Below, piece after piece: positions 1 to 10,214 of a DNA stretch of 55,880 bases. Both the position numbers and the translations under genes were made by a program. Source of the DNA: Martelella alba (GTDB lineage Bacteria > Pseudomonadota > Gammaproteobacteria > Enterobacterales > Enterobacteriaceae); assembly GCF_005217455.1 (NCBI RefSeq), contig NZ_SZPQ01000034.1:1-55880 (forward strand), in the 5' to 3' direction. The first letter of the stretch is position 1. Each line of letters begins with the position of its first letter. The notes below the pieces were generated by a model. The model worked only from the letters and a program-made list of their open reading frames with translations, searched no databases and was not told the origin of the DNA.

Positions 1-198
1 GAAGTCACCGCGCTGGGAGCGGCTTTCCTGGCCGGGCTGGCGGTGGGTTTCTGGGATGATTTGGAGGAAGTCAGGAGTAAATCCGTGATTGAACGGGAAT
101 TCCAGCCCGCCATCGAACAAGCCGAGCGAGATGTGTATTACCATGGCTGGCAAAAGGCGGTGGCCCGCGCCCGCGCCTGGGAGGACCACGAAGAATAA
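1..198 (+). CDS. glpK: glycerol kinase, C-terminal 65 residues (gene enters from left edge)
   Basis: The frame is open from base 1 and ends at TAA 196-198. The translation ([18 protein letters not shown], then [14 protein letters not shown] and ending AWEDHEE) is the recognisable C-terminus of GlpK, which phosphorylates glycerol to sn-glycerol 3-phosphate in the cytoplasm. Only the last part of the ATPase domain is in the window, so nothing can be said about the active site. It lies just upstream of glpX in the same orientation, as in the glpFKX operon of enterobacteria. An in-frame ATG-led reading over this stretch in another frame is not the gene. Confidence 0.93.
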   Translation, partial: EVTALGAAFLAGLAVGFWDDLEEVRSKSVIEREFQPAIEQAERDVYYHGWQKAVARARAWEDHEE

Positions 199-223
199 GT
201 CGTCCCAATCCCGCCGCCAGGAG

Positions 224-257
224 CGCCGCCGTCTTGAATACGCTAAAGACGGCGGCG
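224..257 (+). terminator. strong GC-rich hairpin between glpK and glpX
   Basis: A 12-bp perfect stem (224-235 with 246-257; CGCCGCCGTCTT and its complement) closes a 10-base loop. No clear T-run follows, so it may act as an attenuator or mRNA-stabilising hairpin inside glpKX rather than a full terminator. Confidence 0.5.
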
Positions 258-340
258 TGACGCGTCCGTCTCGTTTGCATGTTGTGATACACTCTGTGGC
301 CATATCGAAAGCATCAGAAATCGAGCCACAGGGTCAGATC

Positions 341-1351
341 ATGAAACGTGAATTAGCCATCGAGTTTTCCCGGGTAACCGAAGCCGCCGCGCTGGCGGGC
401 TATCACTGGCTCGGCCGCGGAGATAAAAACGCGGCCGATGACGCCGCGGTGCAAGCCATGCGCATTATGCTCAATCAGGTCGATATTGAAGGCAGGATAG
501 TTATCGGCGAAGGAGAAATAGACGAGGCGCCCATGCTGTATATCGGCGAAGCGGTGGGCACCGGTCGAGGCGATGCGGTGGATATCGCCGTCGATCCCAT
601 CGAAGGCACCCGCATGACGGCCATGGGCCAGGCCAATGCCCTGACGGTACTGGCGGTAGGGGAAAAAGACGCCTTTTTGCATGCGCCCGATATGTATATG
701 GAAAAACTGGTGGTGGGTCCCGGCGCCAGAGGGGCCATCGATCTCGCTTTGCCGCTGGAGGATAATCTCGACAATATCGCCGGCCGGCTGAACAAACCCC
801 TTGGGCAATTAACAGTGATTATTCTGGCCAAACCCCGCCATGAGCAGATCATCGCCACATTGCAACGCATGGGCGTCAGAGTGTTCGCCATCCCCGACGG
901 CGATGTGGCGGCCTCCCTGCTTACCTGTATGCCGGACAGCGAAGTCGATGTGATGTATGGTATCGGCGGCGCCCCCGAAGGGGTGATCTCCGCCGCGGCC
1001 ATCCGCGCGATGAACGGCGATATGCACGGCCGGCTGCTGCCCCGCCACCAGGTCAAAGGCGAAAGCGAAGACAACCTGCGTATCGGCGCCGACGAGCTGG
1101 CCCGTTGCGCGGCCATGGGCATTGCCGCCAACAGTGTATTGCGTCTTAATGACATGGCTCGTAACGATAACGTGGTGTTTTCCGCCACCGGTATCACCAA
1201 AGGCGATCTGTTGAACGGCATCAGCCGCAAGAATAATCTGGCGACCACCGAAACGCTGCTGATCCGCGGCAATAGCCGCACCATCCGCCGCATTTCCTCA
1301 ACGCATTACCTTGATCGCAAGGATCCGGCGCTGCACCCGTTTATTCTTTAA
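341..1351 (+). CDS. glpX: class II fructose-1,6-bisphosphatase GlpX
   Basis: Hydrolyses fructose 1,6-bisphosphate to fructose 6-phosphate in gluconeogenesis. The 336-residue length equals the E. coli protein. The start ATG at 341 is chosen because MKRELAIEFSRVTEAAALAG matches the family N-terminus; an upstream in-frame extension to base 89 would run through glpK and the hairpin. The metal-binding residues are visible as GEGEID (Glu57) and DPIEGT (Asp85). It follows glpK, which feeds glycerol carbon into gluconeogenesis, so the two genes fit one pathway. Confidence 0.96.
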   Translation: MKRELAIEFSRVTEAAALAGYHWLGRGDKNAADDAAVQAMRIMLNQVDIEGRIVIGEGEIDEAPMLYIGEAVGTGRGDAVDIAVDPIEGTRMTAMGQANALTVLAVGEKDAFLHAPDMYMEKLVVGPGARGAIDLALPLEDNLDNIAGRLNKPLGQLTVIILAKPRHEQIIATLQRMGVRVFAIPDGDVAASLLTCMPDSEVDVMYGIGGAPEGVISAAAIRAMNGDMHGRLLPRHQVKGESEDNLRIGADELARCAAMGIAANSVLRLNDMARNDNVVFSATGITKGDLLNGISRKNNLATTETLLIRGNSRTIRRISSTHYLDRKDPALHPFIL

Positions 1352-1528
1352 GGATCTTAACACGCGGTCGTTGCAACCTTTTGGTAACAAAGACCGTTAT
1401 CCGCGCTGGATGCCGCAGTGATTTTCATCGATAATGGCGCATCCGCCGTTATCTTAATTCGCTAACAGCGTGGAGAACGATTTGCCGGTCAATTTATTCA
1501 TCTGGAAGACCTGGGGGAAAAGAACGCC

Positions 1529-2278
1529 ATGGCTGAATGGGTCAACGGAAAAATCATTGAAGTCAAACACTGGACGGACAGTCTGTTCAGCCTGATCGTC
1601 CAGGCGCCGGTCGATCCCTTTACCGCCGGGCAATTCGCCAAACTGGGGCTGGAAATCGATGGCGAGCGGGTTCAGCGCGCTTATTCCTATGTCAATGCGC
1701 CCAACAGCCCATATCTCGAATTCTACCTGGTTACGGTGCCCGGCGGCAAACTCAGCCCCCCATTACACGCCATGCAACCGGGTGACGATCGTTTGTTGGT
1801 GACCAAGGAAGCCGCCGGCTTTTTCGTTCTTGATGAAATTCCCCATTGCGAAACGCTATGGATGCTGGCCACCGGGACGGCGCTTGGCCCTTACCTGTCC
1901 ATATTGCAATACGGCGAAGGGCTTGAGCGCTTTAAGGATATCGTGTTGGTGCATGCGGTCCGTTACGCCGATGATCTTAGCTATCTGCCGCTGATGTTGT
2001 CCCTGCGGCAGCGCTATGAGGGAAAGTTGCACATTCAGACGGTGGTCAGTCGCGAGACGGTATCCGGCTCACTGACCGGCCGCGTGCCGGCGCTGATTGC
2101 CGACGGCGCGCTGGAGCGTTCGGTGGGGTGTGGGCTTTGCGCGGAAAACAGCCATGTGATGTTATGCGGCAATCCGCAAATGGTGCGGGATACCCAGCAA
2201 CTACTGGAAGAGCAGCGCGGCATGCGTAAGCACTTACGCCGCAAACCGGGTCATATGACCAGCGAGCACTACTGGTAG
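1529..2278 (+). CDS. fpr: ferredoxin/flavodoxin-NADP+ reductase
   Basis: Moves electrons between NADPH and flavodoxin or ferredoxin, for anaerobic radical enzymes and redox stress. It has 249 residues (248 in E. coli). The FAD-binding RAYS motif is at residues 50-53 and the NADP-binding GTALGPYLSIL at 116-126; LCGNPQMV and a C-terminal Trp that stacks on the flavin are also present. Order glpX-fpr-yiiQ-tpiA matches other enterobacteria. The 177-bp gap before it shows no site I can name with confidence; a SoxS site is known for the E. coli gene but was not clearly seen here. Confidence 0.96.
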   Translation: MAEWVNGKIIEVKHWTDSLFSLIVQAPVDPFTAGQFAKLGLEIDGERVQRAYSYVNAPNSPYLEFYLVTVPGGKLSPPLHAMQPGDDRLLVTKEAAGFFVLDEIPHCETLWMLATGTALGPYLSILQYGEGLERFKDIVLVHAVRYADDLSYLPLMLSLRQRYEGKLHIQTVVSRETVSGSLTGRVPALIADGALERSVGCGLCAENSHVMLCGNPQMVRDTQQLLEEQRGMRKHLRRKPGHMTSEHYW

Positions 2279-2325
2279 TTAAAATGGCCTCGGGCCGCGT
2301 TGAACGCGGATTAACGGGAGAGAGG

Positions 2326-2925
2326 ATGATCAACAACCGGCCGATACGCCGCGCCGCCATTTCCGTCCTGGTGCTGGCGGCTCTGGCGGGACCCGGCGCC
2401 CGGGCCGCCGATACGCCGGACAACGCTGTTCCGTTGGCGCCTTATCTGTTGGTCGGCGCGCCCACGTTTGATATGACCATCGTTAAATTCCGCGAAAAAT
2501 ACAACAGCCACAATCCAACCTTGCCCATCGGCGAATTTCGTTCCATAGACAGCCGGAACGACCCGAGTAATCTGACCCGCGCGGCCAGCAAGATTAATGC
2601 CAGCCTGTACGCTTCCACCGCGCTGGAAAAAGGTACCGGCAAAATCAAAACCCTGCAGTTGACCTATTTGCCGGTGGATGGCAGCGGCGAAAAAGCGGCC
2701 CGTGCCACTGCGGTTTCCTATATGGCGGCATTGATGCGTGAATTCGAACCCTCGCTGACGGTGGATCAGAGCATCGACAAGGTTAATGCCCTGCTGACCA
2801 AAGGCCATGGAATGCGATTTTATCAGCAATCGTTGGGCGCGTTGCGCTATGTCGTGGCGGATAACGGCGATAAGGGCCTGACTTTCGCCGTCGAGCCGGT
2901 TAAGCTGACCCTGGTCAAACCCTGA
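2326..2925 (+). CDS. yiiQ: YiiQ family (DUF1454) periplasmic protein of unknown function
   Basis: Start 2326 is preferred over an upstream ATG at 2284 because it follows a purine-rich GGGAGAGAGG Shine-Dalgarno and opens on a signal peptide (Arg-rich start, hydrophobic VLVLAALAG, cleavage near ARA/AD). The 199-residue product matches E. coli YiiQ in length and in stretches such as LTRAASKIN, LYASTALE and GALRYVVADNG. No enzymatic motif is visible. Function is unknown; an exported location is inferred from the signal sequence. Confidence 0.85.
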   Translation: MINNRPIRRAAISVLVLAALAGPGARAADTPDNAVPLAPYLLVGAPTFDMTIVKFREKYNSHNPTLPIGEFRSIDSRNDPSNLTRAASKINASLYASTALEKGTGKIKTLQLTYLPVDGSGEKAARATAVSYMAALMREFEPSLTVDQSIDKVNALLTKGHGMRFYQQSLGALRYVVADNGDKGLTFAVEPVKLTLVKP

Positions 2926-2994
2926 ACTCACCGTGTTGATGACAAAAAGCAAAGCCGCCGCGGTATTTGATCTTTATACTGTAGGATAGACAAT

Positions 2995-3010
2995 ATTGCC
3001 CTAGGGCAAT
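2995..3010. promoter_or_regulatory. 16-bp perfect palindrome in the tpiA leader
   Basis: ATTGCCCTAGGGCAAT is its own reverse complement and lies 37 bp before the tpiA ATG, just after an AT-rich promoter-like stretch (2966-2996). Position and symmetry suggest an operator, but I do not recognise the cognate regulator. Confidence 0.4.
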
Positions 3011-3047
3011 CCATTTTCGATTCGCGTTCCCTATTGGAGATTATAAA

Positions 3048-3815
3048 ATGCGACATCCGTTAGTGATGGGTAACTGGAAACTGAATGGCAGCAAGCATTT
3101 GGTTAACGATTTGGTCACCGCGCTGCGCCGCGAGCTTACCGGCGTAGTGGGCTGCGATGTGGCCATCGCGCCGCCGGCGATGTATCTTGACCAAGCCAAG
3201 CACCTGCTGGCCGGCAGCCGCCTGGCTCTTGGCGCGCAGAACGTGGATGTGAACCTTTCCGGCGCATTTACCGGCGAGACTTCCGCCGCCATGCTCAAGG
3301 ACATCGGCGCGAAATACATCATTATCGGCCATTCCGAACGGCGTACTTATCATAAGGAAAGCGATGAATTTATCGCGAAAAAATTCGCGGTTCTGAAAGA
3401 AGCGGGACTGATCCCGGTATTGTGCATTGGCGAAAGCGAGGCTGAAAACGAGGCCGGACAGACCGAGGCGGTTTGCGCCCGCCAACTGGATGCGGTTCTG
3501 AATACGCTGGGCGCCGCGGCTTTTGAGAACGCGGTCATCGCCTACGAACCCATTTGGGCCATCGGTACCGGTAAATCCGCCACGCCGGCCCAGGCTCAGG
3601 CGGTGCATAAATTTATTCGCGGCCATATCGCCAAACAAGACGCCGCCGTGGCCGAACAAGTGATCATTCAATACGGCGGTTCGGTCAATGCCGGTAATGC
3701 GGCCGAATTGTTCACACAACCGGATATCGACGGCGCACTGGTCGGCGGAGCCTCTCTGAAAGCCGATGCCTTTGCCGTTATCGTTAAAGCCGCGGCTGAA
3801 GCCAAAGCCGCTTGA
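3048..3815 (+). CDS. tpiA: triosephosphate isomerase
   Basis: Interconverts dihydroxyacetone phosphate and glyceraldehyde 3-phosphate in glycolysis and gluconeogenesis. All catalytic residues are present: Lys11 (GNWKLNG), His95 (IIGHSERR) and Glu167 ([11 protein letters not shown]). Length is 255 residues, as in E. coli. The ATG at 3048 follows TTGGAGATT. The 199 bases after the gene hold no ORF; where E. coli has cdh and sbp, this genome has the ribose operon in the opposite orientation. Confidence 0.98.
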   Translation: MRHPLVMGNWKLNGSKHLVNDLVTALRRELTGVVGCDVAIAPPAMYLDQAKHLLAGSRLALGAQNVDVNLSGAFTGETSAAMLKDIGAKYIIIGHSERRTYHKESDEFIAKKFAVLKEAGLIPVLCIGESEAENEAGQTEAVCARQLDAVLNTLGAAAFENAVIAYEPIWAIGTGKSATPAQAQAVHKFIRGHIAKQDAAVAEQVIIQYGGSVNAGNAAELFTQPDIDGALVGGASLKADAFAVIVKAAAEAKAA

Positions 3816-4014
3816 ACTGCGCCGCCAGTCCTCCGCGGAGTTCAAGTCGCATTGCGGCGGCAGGGGAAACGCCTTTGTCGGGAATTCATGTGAACCGATA
3901 AAGCGACCCGCGGTATGACGAGTCGATGACCGACCACGCCCGCTGTCCGCTCCGGATGGCGGGAGAACTTGCCGATGGTCCATGGGAACCCACCGACAGA
4001 GGCTCTCGCCTGTC

Positions 4015-5016
4015 TTATAATCTGCCGACGGAGTCCCGTTCAACCAGCTCCGGGGTCAGCACCAGCACTTGCGGCGCCGTCGCCGGATGTTTCAATCGGT
4101 AAAGCAAGGTATCAATGGCCAGCTCGCCCAGTGAATCTTTAGGTTGATTGATGGTGGTCAGCGGCGGCGTCAGGTATTTTGCCAATTCGATATCGTCATA
4201 CCCCACCACCGCCACGTCTTTCGGTACCGACAAACCGGCCTGAAACAATGCCTGATAAACGCCCACCGCCACCGCGTCATTACCGGCGAACACCGCATGG
4301 GGCGGATCAGGTAGCGCCAGCAACCGTTTTGTTGCCGCCACGCCGCCGGCAAATTCATACTCACTATAAACTTCATAACCGGCGGGAACGGTAAGACCGG
4401 CGCGCGCCATGGCCAACCGATACCCTTCCAGCCGATGACGGGCGGTGGTCTTGTCCTGCGGACCGGCGATACAGGCGATTTTTCGGTAACCCCGAGAGAT
4501 CAGATAACGGGTGGCGAGATCGCCGCCCAGCAGCGAGTTGTCCTGGATGATATCCAGGGCATCCTCAAACGGCGTCCAATCCATCATGACGATAGGTAAT
4601 GACGGATAGCGATGCAACGCGAGCCGCGACGGGCGGTTATTTTCGGTACACATGATGAGCAGGCCGTCGACACGTTTTTGCAGCAATGTCTCCAGGCTAC
4701 GACTCATTCTATCGGCGTCTTCCTCGGTATTGCAAAGGATCAGGCTATACCCTCGTTCATAACAGCTACGCTCTACGCCGTGCACCACTTCCGCATAAAA
4801 AGGATTATTACTTGATGTGATCAGCATCCCGATGGTGCGAGTTTGGTTTATTTTTAAACTACGGGCCAGGGCGGAAGGCGCGTAATTTAACTGCTCCACC
4901 GCCGCCAGAACCTTGCCGCGCACCGAATCGCTGACAAACCGGTTGTCATTAATCACATGGGATACGGTGGATGTTGACACGCCCGCCAGGCGGGCGACAT
5001 CTTTCATGGTGGCCAA
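4015..5016 (-). CDS. rbsR: ribose operon repressor, LacI family
   Basis: A 333-residue LacI/GalR regulator. The N-terminal helix-turn-helix and hinge ([18 protein letters not shown], residues 4-21) precede a periplasmic-binding-protein-like effector domain with [19 protein letters not shown] and [15 protein letters not shown]. It is the last gene of rbsDACBKR, only 6 bp after rbsK, so it is cotranscribed and autoregulated with the operon. It should bind the two CGAAACGTTTCG palindromes upstream of rbsD and release them when ribose is present (family knowledge). Confidence 0.94.
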   Translation of the reverse strand: MATMKDVARLAGVSTSTVSHVINDNRFVSDSVRGKVLAAVEQLNYAPSALARSLKINQTRTIGMLITSSNNPFYAEVVHGVERSCYERGYSLILCNTEEDADRMSRSLETLLQKRVDGLLIMCTENNRPSRLALHRYPSLPIVMMDWTPFEDALDIIQDNSLLGGDLATRYLISRGYRKIACIAGPQDKTTARHRLEGYRLAMARAGLTVPAGYEVYSEYEFAGGVAATKRLLALPDPPHAVFAGNDAVAVGVYQALFQAGLSVPKDVAVVGYDDIELAKYLTPPLTTINQPKDSLGELAIDTLLYRLKHPATAPQVLVLTPELVERDSVGRL

Positions 5017-5022
5017 ACTGCG

Positions 5023-5952
5023 TTAACCCTTCTGGTCCTGCATAAAGGCATTGATCTCATCACGCCAGGGGATCGAGGGCTGCGCGCCGCTCCGGGTTAC
5101 CGCGATCGCCGCCGCGGCATGGGCAAACATGACCGCGTCATCCATGGATTGCCCTTCCAGCAACGCGGTCACCAGCGCGCCATTGAAGGTATCGCCGGCG
5201 GCGATGGTATCCACCGCGTCAACACGAAAACCGGGCACCAGTTTGCCGCGCCCGCGCTGACTTAACCAAACGCCTTTGCTGCCCCAGGTGATGATCACCG
5301 TCGGTATGCCCTTTTCATGAAAAACATGAGCGGCCCGCCCGGCTGACGCCTCATCATGGATGGGCACGCCCGTCAAACGCTCGGCCTCGGTTTCATTCGG
5401 TGTAATAATATCTAATAATGCCAGCAATTCATCAGGTAATTCACGCGCCGGCGCCGGATTCAGAATAACCTGGGTATGGTGTCTCTTCGCCAGTTTGGCG
5501 GCGGTAATCACGGTATCCAGTGGCGATTCCAATTGCATCAGTAATGCCGAGCCGCCAATAATCAATTGCTGATAGCGTGCCAGATAATCGGTTGACAAAG
5601 CGGCATTGGCACCGGGATCGATGGCAATGACATTCTCACCCTCATGGTTGACGAAAATCAGCGCCACCCCGGTGGCGGTGGCGGGAACGGCCTCAACAGA
5701 AGCGATGTTGATGTTGTCCGTCTCGAGCTGCCGGCGAATACGCTGGCCGATATCGTCTTCACCGACACAAGCGATAAAAGCGATATCCGCGCCGCTACGC
5801 CCTGCGGCTACCGCCTGGTTAGCGCCCTTGCCGCCGAAAGCGATGGTGTAATGATCGCCGATGACTGTCTCACCGGGTCGGGGAAAGTGTTCCAGTTTAA
5901 GGATGTGATCGGCGTTGATACTGCCCAGCACCACCAGCTTGTTCGTTGCCAT
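5023..5952 (-). CDS. rbsK: ribokinase
   Basis: Phosphorylates D-ribose to ribose 5-phosphate. Start 5952 (MATNKLVVLGSINADHIL) gives 309 residues, the E. coli length; an ATG 27 bp upstream is in frame but adds a non-conserved tail. PfkB-family signatures are present: GGKGANQAVAAGRSG in the N-terminal half and the DTIAAGDTFNGA anion-hole motif with the catalytic Asp near the C-terminus. Fourth enzyme-type function of the operon, between rbsB and rbsR. Confidence 0.96.
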   Translation of the reverse strand: MATNKLVVLGSINADHILKLEHFPRPGETVIGDHYTIAFGGKGANQAVAAGRSGADIAFIACVGEDDIGQRIRRQLETDNINIASVEAVPATATGVALIFVNHEGENVIAIDPGANAALSTDYLARYQQLIIGGSALLMQLESPLDTVITAAKLAKRHHTQVILNPAPARELPDELLALLDIITPNETEAERLTGVPIHDEASAGRAAHVFHEKGIPTVIITWGSKGVWLSQRGRGKLVPGFRVDAVDTIAAGDTFNGALVTALLEGQSMDDAVMFAHAAAAIAVTRSGAQPSIPWRDEINAFMQDQKG

Positions 5953-5978
5953 CGAGTTTATCCTGATAGAGTACGTCA

Positions 5979-6000
5979 CCGCCGCCCGCTATGGCGGCGG
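5979..6000 (-). promoter_or_regulatory. intercistronic hairpin between rbsB and rbsK
   Basis: CCGCCGCC (5979-5986) pairs with GGCGGCGG (5993-6000). There is no T-run, so it more likely protects the 3' end of rbsB mRNA, raising the amount of binding protein over kinase, than terminates transcription (inference). Confidence 0.4.
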
Positions 6001-6027
6001 TAAAAACCTGCCTTATAACAGTCCGGA

Positions 6028-6915
6028 TTACTGAGTTACCAGCTTCAGCGCGACCGGAATAACCGGATCGACTTTTTCGCCCTTCAGCACTTTGTCGGCG
6101 GTATCCACGCCGATCTCACCGATTTTGTCGGGCTGCTGCGCCACGGTAGCGGCCATTTTACCGCTTTGTACCGCCTTGATGCCGTCAGCCGTACCGTCAA
6201 AGCCAACGACCAGTACACCGGTCTTGTTGGCGGTTTGCAACGCACGCATCGCGCCAAGGGCCATTTCATCGTTCTGCGCGAACACCGCTTGTACCGACGG
6301 ATGCGCGGTCAATAAATTCTGCATCACATTCAGTCCCTTGGTACGGTCGAAATCCGCAGGCTGGCTGGCCAGCATAGTAAACTTGTAATGCTGGGCCGCT
6401 TCTTTGAAACCTTCGCCGCGTTCGCGAGCCACGGAAGTGCCCGCGATGCCCTCCAGTTCGATGACTTTAGCGCCGTTGCCCAGTTTTTGGCCGATAAAGT
6501 CGCCGGCCATTTTACCGCCCACCCGGTTATCCGATGCGATATGGCTGATGATCCGGCCTTTATTGGCTTTACGGTCCAGGGTGATAACCGGGATCTTGGC
6601 CTGGTTGGCCAGGATAACCGCATTGCCGACGGCATCGGAATCGGTGGGGTTGATCATGAGAAATTTCACCCCGCGAACGGTCAGATCCTGAACATTGGCC
6701 AATTCTTTGGCGGGATTGTTCTGGGAATCAAGGACGATCAATTGATAGCCCAGTTTATCCGCTTCTTTTTGCGCGCCGTCTTTCATGGAAACGAAGAAGG
6801 GGTTGTTAAGCGTGGATACCACCAATGCGATAGTGTCTTTCGCCAAAGCATTGGCGCTCATCGTAGCGCTCAGCGCCACCGCGGACATTAAAATTGCCAG
6901 TTTTTTCATTTTCAT
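6028..6915 (-). CDS. rbsB: D-ribose periplasmic binding protein
   Basis: Captures ribose in the periplasm and delivers it to RbsAC; in E. coli it also feeds the Trg chemoreceptor. It has 295 residues with a cleavable signal peptide ([20 protein letters not shown], cleavage after ANALA) and the mature start [16 protein letters not shown]. The sugar-binding fold motifs [18 protein letters not shown] and [15 protein letters not shown] are all present and very close to E. coli RbsB. Confidence 0.97.
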   Translation of the reverse strand: MKMKKLAILMSAVALSATMSANALAKDTIALVVSTLNNPFFVSMKDGAQKEADKLGYQLIVLDSQNNPAKELANVQDLTVRGVKFLMINPTDSDAVGNAVILANQAKIPVITLDRKANKGRIISHIASDNRVGGKMAGDFIGQKLGNGAKVIELEGIAGTSVARERGEGFKEAAQHYKFTMLASQPADFDRTKGLNVMQNLLTAHPSVQAVFAQNDEMALGAMRALQTANKTGVLVVGFDGTADGIKAVQSGKMAATVAQQPDKIGEIGVDTADKVLKGEKVDPVIPVALKLVTQ

Positions 6916-6939
6916 CTTTTGATTCCTGCAGTGTGAGGG

Positions 6940-7911
6940 TTATTTACTGCTTTTGTTATCGACCAATACTGCCAATAAAATCACGACAGCCTTCACGATC
7001 ATCTGGTAATACGAAGAAACACTTAACAAATTCAGTCCATTATTCAAAAATCCCAGGATTAGCGCGCCGATAAGGGTACCCATGATGCGCCCTTTACCAC
7101 CGGCCAGGCTGGTGCCCCCCAAAACGACGGCGGCGATGGCGTCCAGCTCATAGCCGGTGCCGGCGGTGGGTTGCGCCGAAGACAGACGGGCCACCTCAAT
7201 GATGCCGGCCAAGGCCGACAACAGCCCGCATAATGCGTAGACGACGATCTTGACCCTATCGACATTAATGCCGGATAACCTTGTCGCCGCTTCATTGCCG
7301 CCCAGCGCGTAGATGTAACGCCCTAGCCGGGTGTGGTGCAGCATGTACCACGCGGCGATAAACACTACCGCCATAATCCACACCGGCGTGGGCACCCCGA
7401 GCGGCCGGCCGATACCAAACCAGCCGAACGCATCGGCGGCATGGCTGAAACCGGTATTGATCGGGCTGCCGTCGGTATACACCATGGTGATCCCGCGCAG
7501 CAGCAGCATCATGACCAGTGTGGCAATAAATGCCTGCACTTTTCCCTTGGCCACGATGATACCCGTCACGCCGCCGATGGCCGCCCCCAACAGCAATGAC
7601 GCCCCCACTGCCGCCAGTACGTTGACCTCCATGCCAACTACCGAAGCGGCCACCGCGCCAGTCAGCGCCAGTAGGGAGCCAACGGATAAATCGATACCGG
7701 AGGTCAGGATGACCATCGTCATACCCACCGCCATAATGGCGTTAACCGAGGTCTGCTGTAGAATATTGAACAGGTTGTTCAAACTGAAGAAATTGGCGCT
7801 CATTGAGGAGACCACCGCGATAAGCACCAGCAGTGCTATCAGCGATTTCTGCTCCAACAACCAGCTTTTGCTAAAACCGCGTTTCACGGGAATAATTGGG
7901 GTAGTCATCAC
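6940..7911 (-). CDS. rbsC: ribose ABC transporter permease
   Basis: Polytopic inner-membrane permease of 323 residues, with many hydrophobic spans from [15 protein letters not shown] through to [10 protein letters not shown]. The GxDLSVGS-type motif appears as [18 protein letters not shown], followed by [14 protein letters not shown] and the [18 protein letters not shown] loop that contacts the ATPase. The last bases of rbsA overlap its start by 4 bp (ATGA), implying translational coupling. Confidence 0.96.
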   Translation of the reverse strand: MMTTPIIPVKRGFSKSWLLEQKSLIALLVLIAVVSSMSANFFSLNNLFNILQQTSVNAIMAVGMTMVILTSGIDLSVGSLLALTGAVAASVVGMEVNVLAAVGASLLLGAAIGGVTGIIVAKGKVQAFIATLVMMLLLRGITMVYTDGSPINTGFSHAADAFGWFGIGRPLGVPTPVWIMAVVFIAAWYMLHHTRLGRYIYALGGNEAATRLSGINVDRVKIVVYALCGLLSALAGIIEVARLSSAQPTAGTGYELDAIAAVVLGGTSLAGGKGRIMGTLIGALILGFLNNGLNLLSVSSYYQMIVKAVVILLAVLVDNKSSK

Positions 7912-9419
7912 TGATTCTCCGGCTGGGGATGATATTGCTTACCGACGGCCGCGGCCATCAGCACCTCCTGAGTGGCCTGTTCCATGGGGAATATGCCGCT
8001 CAAGCGACCCTCGTGCATCACCATGATGCGATCGCTCATGCCCAGCACCTCGGGCATTTCCGAGGAAACCAATATGATACTGAGCCCTTCTTGCTTGAAC
8101 TTATTGATTAATAAATAAATCTCTTTCTTTGCCCCCACATCGACCCCACGCGTAGGCTCATCAAGAATCAGGACCTTGGGGCGGGTCATCAGACCGCGGG
8201 CAATGGCGACTTTCTGCTGATTTCCACCGGATAACAGACTGATAACCTGATCCCTGGACGGCGTTTTGATATTGAACAGCCGGATAAATTCATCCACCGC
8301 CTGTTGTTCTTCGCTGTGTTTCAATCCGCCATCCCGGCGGCTGAAATAGCGCAGGGCGGTAAGCGTCATGTTCTCTTTAACCGACATGCCCAGCACCAGC
8401 CCATCGCGTTTACGATCCTCAGAGATATACACGATACCGTTCGCCAGTCCGTCTTCCGGCGTTTTGGCCACGACCGGATGTCCGTCCAGTAAAACGGTAC
8501 CGGCGGTACGCCGCGCAGCGCCGTATAGGGTTTTCATTAATTCGGTGCGCCCGGCGCCCATCAGGCCGGCCACCCCGAGGATTTCGCCGCGCCGCAGGGT
8601 AAAACTGACGTCCTCCACGCCGGGGCCGGAAAGGTGACTGACCGACAAGCGTTCTTCGCCCGGACTCTGCACGAGGCGTGGGTATTGTTCCTCCAGACGA
8701 CGTCCGACCATCATCTCAATCAGGGCGCCTTCTTCCAGTTCGTCCACCCGGCGCTCGGCGATAAACTGGCCGTCGCGCAATACCGTCACATCGTCGCAAA
8801 TCTCGAAAATTTCTTTGAGGCGATGCGAGATATACACAATGCCGCACCCCTGCTGCCTAAGCTCCCGGATCACGCTAAACAGCGAGGCGGTTTCGGTATC
8901 GGTCAGCGCATCGGTGGGTTCATCCATAATGATGACCCGCGATTTGTAGCTCATGACCTTGGCGATTTCCACCATTTGCTGATCGCCGATGGAGAGCTCA
9001 CCCACCAGGCGGTGGCTGCTATAACGCACATTCAGCCGCGCCAGCAATCGATCCGCCTCGCGATACATCCGTTTCCAGTCGATACCGCCGACACGATTGA
9101 GAAACTCGCGGCCGAGAAAAATATTTTCCGCAATGGTTAACTGGGGAATCAGATTCAATTCCTGGTGAATAATACCGATTCCGGCTTCCTGAGAGGATTT
9201 CGGCCCGCTGAAGGCCACATCTTCACCCCCATAGGTCAGGGTGCCGGCATCTTTACTGTAAATACCGGTCAATACCTTCATCAACGTGGATTTGCCGGCG
9301 CCGTTTTCCCCGACCAACGCCATGACGCGGCCTGGATAAACCGTCAGCGCCGCCCCGGAGAGCGCCTTGACGCCCGGAAAGGATTTATCAATCCCCGTTA
9401 GCTGCAATAAGGGTTGCAT
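7908..9419 (-). CDS. rbsA: ribose ABC transporter ATP-binding protein
   Basis: Double ATPase of 503 residues that energises RbsC. Start 9419 ([20 protein letters not shown]) is chosen because it gives the family N-terminus; the frame stays open 156 bp further into rbsD, which is not coding. N-half Walker A is GENGAGKST and signature LSIGDQQ; C-half signature is LSGGNQQKV with the Walker B region [16 protein letters not shown]. The degenerate C-terminal Walker A (GLMGAGRTE) is normal for sugar importers of this class. Confidence 0.96.
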   Translation of the reverse strand: MQPLLQLTGIDKSFPGVKALSGAALTVYPGRVMALVGENGAGKSTLMKVLTGIYSKDAGTLTYGGEDVAFSGPKSSQEAGIGIIHQELNLIPQLTIAENIFLGREFLNRVGGIDWKRMYREADRLLARLNVRYSSHRLVGELSIGDQQMVEIAKVMSYKSRVIIMDEPTDALTDTETASLFSVIRELRQQGCGIVYISHRLKEIFEICDDVTVLRDGQFIAERRVDELEEGALIEMMVGRRLEEQYPRLVQSPGEERLSVSHLSGPGVEDVSFTLRRGEILGVAGLMGAGRTELMKTLYGAARRTAGTVLLDGHPVVAKTPEDGLANGIVYISEDRKRDGLVLGMSVKENMTLTALRYFSRRDGGLKHSEEQQAVDEFIRLFNIKTPSRDQVISLLSGGNQQKVAIARGLMTRPKVLILDEPTRGVDVGAKKEIYLLINKFKQEGLSIILVSSEMPEVLGMSDRIMVMHEGRLSGIFPMEQATQEVLMAAAVGKQYHPQPENQ

Positions 9420-9426
9420 AACCGCC

Positions 9427-9846
9427 TCAAAAGGTAACGCCGGAACACAGGATAACATTGGCGTAGGGCGTGCATTCCCCACTGCGGATAATTGCGCGGC
9501 CGTGCGCGGTTCGGGCCTTGAAGTCCTCATGACTGACATATTCAACGGGGATACTGTTGCCCTGCCGCCGCTCAAGCTGCGACAAATGCGCCAGCAGCGC
9601 CGTGTGCAGTTGCGGATTCATCCGCACCACTTCCTCGGCCAGTATGGCTTTTTCCACCTGCATTTCACTGGTGACCGCCTCGACAACCTGCTGGAAGGAC
9701 GGCGTTCCGTGCGTCAGCGCCAGATCTATCCGCTGAGTGGTTTCCGGAATGGGCAGGCCGGCGTCAGCGATTGCCAATTCATCGGTGTGTCCCATACGGG
9801 AGATAAGCGCGGAGATTTCTGCGTTGAGCAAAGTACCCTTTTTCAT
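9427..9846 (-). CDS. rbsD: D-ribose pyranase
   Basis: Converts beta-ribopyranose to ribofuranose, the form used by ribokinase. 139 residues, exactly the E. coli length, starting [20 protein letters not shown] at 9846. Conserved DAGLPIP and the C-terminal [13 protein letters not shown] are present. First gene of rbsDACBKR, with 7 bp to rbsA. A longer in-frame upstream extension crosses both operators and is rejected. Confidence 0.96.
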   Translation of the reverse strand: MKKGTLLNAEISALISRMGHTDELAIADAGLPIPETTQRIDLALTHGTPSFQQVVEAVTSEMQVEKAILAEEVVRMNPQLHTALLAHLSQLERRQGNSIPVEYVSHEDFKARTAHGRAIIRSGECTPYANVILCSGVTF

Positions 9847-9864
9847 AAGCGACCTGTCGGGAAT

Positions 9865-9880
9865 ATCGAAACGTTTCGAT
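9865..9880. promoter_or_regulatory. RbsR operator, proximal copy
   Basis: ATCGAAACGTTTCGAT is a perfect 16-bp palindrome with the LacI-family core CGAAACGTTTCG, lying 19 bp before rbsD. In E. coli RbsR binds AGCGAAACGTTTCGCT, so the match is direct. Confidence 0.85.
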
Positions 9881-9944
9881 GACAGCAAATTAAATAACCT
9901 TCGCCTTTTCCACAAGCGGCTTAGGGTAAAAATGTGATCGCCAT

Positions 9945-9956
9945 CGAAACGTTTCG
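9945..9956. promoter_or_regulatory. RbsR operator, distal copy
   Basis: A second CGAAACGTTTCG core, centred 78 bp from the first. The AT-rich segment between them (TTATTTAATT on the minus strand) is the likely rbs promoter. A half CRP-like TGTGATC (9933-9939) overlaps this region but its second half is poor. Confidence 0.75.
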
Positions 9957-10214
9957 CTCCCATTAAACGGGCGCTTTTGGCTGAATGGTTACGGCATGTG
10001 GTCCGATGTGGCAGGCTAAAAAATACCGTGGGCTTCACCGCAGTGTGATGGCAGTGGATCCAATCCGTATACTTCCAGGTGCTCGCCTGGTAACGCAATT
10101 AGAACGTTTCCAGGTGGGTGCTGTTCATGCCGTTAGGAGACAGGAACGGCGCGACCGTTGTGAACTTGACGTTTCCAGAATGATATTGAAATATTCGGCC
10201 TCAATGAACCGCCC

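Noticed and set aside
475..1293. 272-codon minus-strand ORF over glpX
   Set aside because: Antisense shadow of a confidently identified gene; Ser/Arg/Met-rich composition and no family match.
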